Assembly (NCBI GenBank): GCA_023433185.1
Contig: JAEZEN010000095.1
Span: 1-7,602 of the forward strand
From: Pseudomonadota bacterium
GTDB taxonomy: Bacteria > Pseudomonadota > Alphaproteobacteria > Rhizobiales > Kaistiaceae
Direction: 5' to 3'
Length of the DNA stretch: 7,602 nucleotides
Part shown: piece after piece, positions 5,147 through 7,602 of the stretch
Layout of the letters: each line of letters begins with the position of its first letter
How positions within the stretch are numbered: the first letter of the stretch is position 1
Made by a program: the position numbers and the translations under genes
Notes under the pieces: generated by a model
Databases searched by the model: none
Told to the model about the DNA's origin: nothing
The model's input: only the letters and a program-made list of their open reading frames with translations

Positions 5147-6712
5147 GTGAGGCTCGGGCTCACCATTGTCGCGTCGCTCCTGATCGGGGCGCTGGCGGCG
5201 ATGGCGATGCTGACGCCCATCTTCTATGCATCCTGGCGCGTTGCGGCTTCGGCCCACGAGGATGAACTGACTCGTGCCGCCGACCTCATGCTGCAGAGGG
5301 CGGAGGTCATCTATGACGAGGCGGTCGCGGCGCTCGAATGGGTTTCCGCAGTCGACGCGGAGCCCTGCAGCCCGGCCCATGTCCTTCGCATGAAGCAGGC
5401 CAATACGGACGACATCTACATCGACAACATCGCCTACGCGGCAGACGGATTTGTCCGCTGCAATGCCTATGGTCCGGTCGAGTCGGTCATTCCGACGGTC
5501 GATGACGATATCGTGCTGCCGGACGGTGTCGCGCTCAGCGTCAACTGGATCGGACCGTCCCAACCGCCGCGGCCGACGCTCGTGGCAAAGCTGGAAGCGC
5601 ATCGCGCCCTCGTCGACCAGCGCAACTTCTACGACAATCTCCTCAGCCCGGGGGCCTCCCAGTACTTCACGATCCGGACGCTGAACGGTATTCCGCTCGC
5701 CTCGGGGCGAGACGACGCATCGATGGTCTATGCGGCGGACGGCGACAGCGATTTCGTCACCGAGTTGAAGTCCGCCCACTGGATCGCCTCCATCAAGGCC
5801 CCCGGCCTTGGATTCCTCGACCATGTCCGATCCCTGGCGACCCTCGCCACTCTGCTGGCAGTCTCGCTGACGCTGCTGCTGGGCGCGGGGATCCTTTGGT
5901 TCCTCCTTCGACCGGCTTCGGGGAAGGCGCTGATCGAACGGGCCCTCCGATGCCGCCAGTTCGTGGTCCACTACCAGCCGATCATGGAACTCGCGACCCG
6001 GCGATGCGTCGGCGCGGAGGCCCTGGTCCGCCTGCGCGGCCCCGACGGCAGGCTCGTGCGCCCCGACATCTTCATACCCTATGCCGAGGACAGCGGGCTC
6101 ATCGGTGCGCTGACGGACTACGTGGTGGAAACGGTCATGCGGGAGATGGGGCCGCTGCTGCGCGAGAACCGCTCCATGCACATTTCGGTCAACATCGCAG
6201 CGACGGACATCGTCAGCGGGCGGATCCTGGATACGCTGGACCGGGCACTCAAGGACACGGGCGTCAGGACGGAACAGATCTGGCTGGAGACGACCGAACG
6301 CGGCTTCATGAACATCGAGGGAGCCCGGCCGACCCTCGACGAACTCAAGCGCCGCGGACACCGCCTCGCAATCGACGACTTCGGCACCGGGTATTCCGGC
6401 CTCCAGTATCTCGCGCACTTGCCCGTCGAGATGCTGAAGATCGATAAGTGCTTCATCGAAACCGTCGGAACGGCGGCCCCGACGAGCCTGGTCACCGGCC
6501 AGATCATCGCCATGGCCCGCGAGCTGCATCTCTGCCTCGTCGCCGAAGGCGTCGAAACGGACGCGCAGGCGGAATTCCTCCGCGAGCATCGCGTGGAGCT
6601 CGCCCAGGGCTGGCTGTTCTCCAGGGCCGTTCCCGCGGACGACTTCCTGGAATTCGTGCGACGAAACCTCGCTCGGACGGACGCGTCGGGCGTGATGATG
6701 GCCGTGGGGTAG
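5147..6712 (+). CDS. Membrane c-di-GMP phosphodiesterase, EAL domain with CSS-like periplasmic domain
   Basis: This is predicted to hydrolyse cyclic di-GMP to pGpG at the inner membrane. The 521 residues begin at GTG 5147, the first start after an in-frame TGA at 5126; GGGG lies 7 nt upstream. Layout: membrane helix 5-27, periplasmic region 28-228, membrane helix about 229-254, EAL domain about 262-505. The periplasmic part follows the CSS-motif pattern (PCS with C74, then YIDNIAYAADGFVRC with C105), but the CSS triplet is CNA. All expected catalytic and metal residues are present: E291 (EALVRL), N349 (SVN), E381 (LETTE), D410-D411 (DDFGTG), K431 (LKID), E467 (AEGVE) and Q487 (QGW). There is no GGDEF domain. 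In characterised CSS proteins, DsbA/DsbB disulfide status controls activity, the free thiols favouring activity and degradation. A similar redox control here is inference. It lies between rsmE and gshA. Confidence 0.93.
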   Translation: MRLGLTIVASLLIGALAAMAMLTPIFYASWRVAASAHEDELTRAADLMLQRAEVIYDEAVAALEWVSAVDAEPCSPAHVLRMKQANTDDIYIDNIAYAADGFVRCNAYGPVESVIPTVDDDIVLPDGVALSVNWIGPSQPPRPTLVAKLEAHRALVDQRNFYDNLLSPGASQYFTIRTLNGIPLASGRDDASMVYAADGDSDFVTELKSAHWIASIKAPGLGFLDHVRSLATLATLLAVSLTLLLGAGILWFLLRPASGKALIERALRCRQFVVHYQPIMELATRRCVGAEALVRLRGPDGRLVRPDIFIPYAEDSGLIGALTDYVVETVMREMGPLLRENRSMHISVNIAATDIVSGRILDTLDRALKDTGVRTEQIWLETTERGFMNIEGARPTLDELKRRGHRLAIDDFGTGYSGLQYLAHLPVEMLKIDKCFIETVGTAAPTSLVTGQIIAMARELHLCLVAEGVETDAQAEFLREHRVELAQGWLFSRAVPADDFLEFVRRNLARTDASGVMMAVG

Positions 6713-6739
6713 CCTCGTCTCGCGGCCGTCGCGTGACGA

Positions 6740-6768
6740 TTGCAGCCTGCCCGGACCGGGGCTAGATT
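6740..6768 (+). promoter_or_regulatory. Predicted gshA promoter
   Basis: TTGCAG (6740-6745) and TAGATT (6763-6768) are separated by 17 nt, with the -10 ending 36 nt before the gshA ATG. The match is fair. It lies in the 92-bp gap after the EAL stop codon, so gshA can probably be transcribed independently of the EAL gene, although no terminator separates them. Confidence 0.45.
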
Positions 6769-6804
6769 GCCGCTCCGTTCCCTCATCCGGAAGACAAGTC
6801 AGGA

Positions 6805-7602
6805 ATGGCCCGCGACGTAACTGACGCGACGCCGATCGAATCGCGCGACCAGCTCATCGAGGCGCTCTCATCGGGCGCCAAGCCGAAGAGCGCGTGGCGC
6901 GTCGGCACCGAACACGAGAAGTTCGGCTTCTACGAGGCCGACTGCACACCCGTGCCCTATGACGGGCCGCGCGGCATCCGCCGCCTGCTCGAATTGATGG
7001 AGGGTCTCCTCGGCTGGGACCCGATCGTCGACCAGGGCAACATCATCGGCCTCACCGATCCGACCGGCATGGGCGCCATCTCGCTCGAACCCGGCGGCCA
7101 GTTCGAGCTCTCCGGCGCGCCGCTCGACACGGTCCACCAGACCTGCCGCGAGGTGAACGCCCATCTCGCCCAGGTGCGCGAATGCGCCAGTCCGCTCGGC
7201 ATCGGCTTCCTCGGCCTCGGCGCCTCGCCGCTGTGGACGCGGGCGGAGACGCCGGTGATGCCGAAGTCGCGCTACAGGATCATGACCGACTACATGCCGA
7301 AGGTCGGCACGCTCGGGATCGACATGATGTACCGGACCTGCACCATCCAGGCGAATCTCGACTTCGGCGACGAGGCCGACATGGTGAAGAAGATGCGGGT
7401 CGGAATCGCACTGCAGCCGATCGCCACGGCCCTCTTCGCCAACTCGCCCTTCACCGACGGCAGGCCGAACGGCTACCTGTCGTGGCGCTCGCATATCTGG
7501 CGCGATACCGACGGCGACCGCAGCGGCATGACCCCTTTCGTGTTCGAGGACGGCTTCGGCTTCGAGCGCTACGTCGACTGGGCGCTCGACGTGCCGATGT
7601 AC
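6805..7602 (+). CDS. gshA: Glutamate-cysteine ligase (plant-type GCS2 family), 3' end cut off by window edge
   Basis: GshA joins L-glutamate and L-cysteine through a gamma-peptide bond using ATP, the first and usually rate-limiting step of glutathione synthesis in the cytoplasm. The 266 codons seen are open to the window end; alphaproteobacterial and plant enzymes of this type are about 450-460 residues, so roughly 40% is missing. Recognisable segments are [12 protein letters not shown] (31-42), [20 protein letters not shown] (92-111), the [15 protein letters not shown] stretch (157-171), [13 protein letters not shown] (175-187) and ALFANSPF (210-217). These mark the proteobacterial/plant branch, distinct from the enterobacterial gshA. 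AGGA abuts the ATG directly and GGAAG lies 11 nt upstream, so the ribosome site is poor. It follows the EAL gene by 92 bp and could supply glutathione as reductant for the 1-Cys peroxiredoxin encoded at 1866-2525. Confidence 0.95.
   Translation, partial: MARDVTDATPIESRDQLIEALSSGAKPKSAWRVGTEHEKFGFYEADCTPVPYDGPRGIRRLLELMEGLLGWDPIVDQGNIIGLTDPTGMGAISLEPGGQFELSGAPLDTVHQTCREVNAHLAQVRECASPLGIGFLGLGASPLWTRAETPVMPKSRYRIMTDYMPKVGTLGIDMMYRTCTIQANLDFGDEADMVKKMRVGIALQPIATALFANSPFTDGRPNGYLSWRSHIWRDTDGDRSGMTPFVFEDGFGFERYVDWALDVPMY

Noticed and set aside
5132..6589. 485-codon open frame antisense to the EAL gene
   Set aside because: It mirrors the EAL gene, shows no recognisable domain and is rich in Arg, Asp, Gly and His, as expected from the reverse strand of GC-rich coding DNA. 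The EAL frame has all its motifs.
6868..7494. 208-codon open frame antisense to gshA
   Set aside because: The sense strand encodes clear glutamate-cysteine ligase segments throughout this range.

Overview
The window is GC-rich (strong G/C preference at third codon positions) and looks like chromosomal DNA of an alphaproteobacterium, most likely of the Hyphomicrobiales (Rhizobiales). The indicators are a COX15-type heme A synthase divergent from a DUF2842 gene, a DUF1127 gene divergent from a LysR regulator, and an rsmE gene followed by a plant-type glutamate-cysteine ligase. The genus cannot be fixed from the sequence alone. I see no tRNA, rRNA, insertion sequence, CRISPR array or phage gene.

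Left part (1-1866): the 5' portion of ctaA runs leftward off the edge. It shares an 86-bp divergent region with a rightward pair, a small DUF2842 membrane protein and an unrecognised 164-aa protein whose start overlaps the DUF2842 stop (ATGA). This pair converges on a leftward 1-Cys peroxiredoxin gene, with a 29-nt imperfect hairpin between them.

Middle (1866-4145): the peroxiredoxin and a LysR regulator lie in tandem on the minus strand, but a hairpin with a T-run and a good promoter-like sequence between them suggest separate transcription. The LysR gene is divergent from a DUF1127 gene across a 173-bp region that contains the most AT-rich stretch seen here and a perfect CATTC-N4-GAATG dyad. 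The DUF1127 gene ends in a textbook intrinsic terminator preceded by a second hairpin.

Right part (4185-7602): three rightward genes follow. They are rsmE (16S rRNA U1498 methyltransferase), a membrane-bound EAL cyclic-di-GMP phosphodiesterase with a periplasmic CSS-like redox domain, and the first 266 codons of gshA (glutamate-cysteine ligase), which has its own promoter-like sequence. In related genomes, as I recall, rsmE and gshA are usually close neighbours, so the EAL gene looks like an insertion into a conserved pair.

Most of the window is ordinary housekeeping and regulatory content. The points most worth a second look are the EAL protein (all catalytic residues intact, both periplasmic cysteines kept, but the CSS triplet changed to CNA) beside the first gene of glutathione synthesis, the LysR/DUF1127 divergent unit with its dyad, and the structured 3' end of the DUF1127 transcript. 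I did not find a convincing wholly new system.
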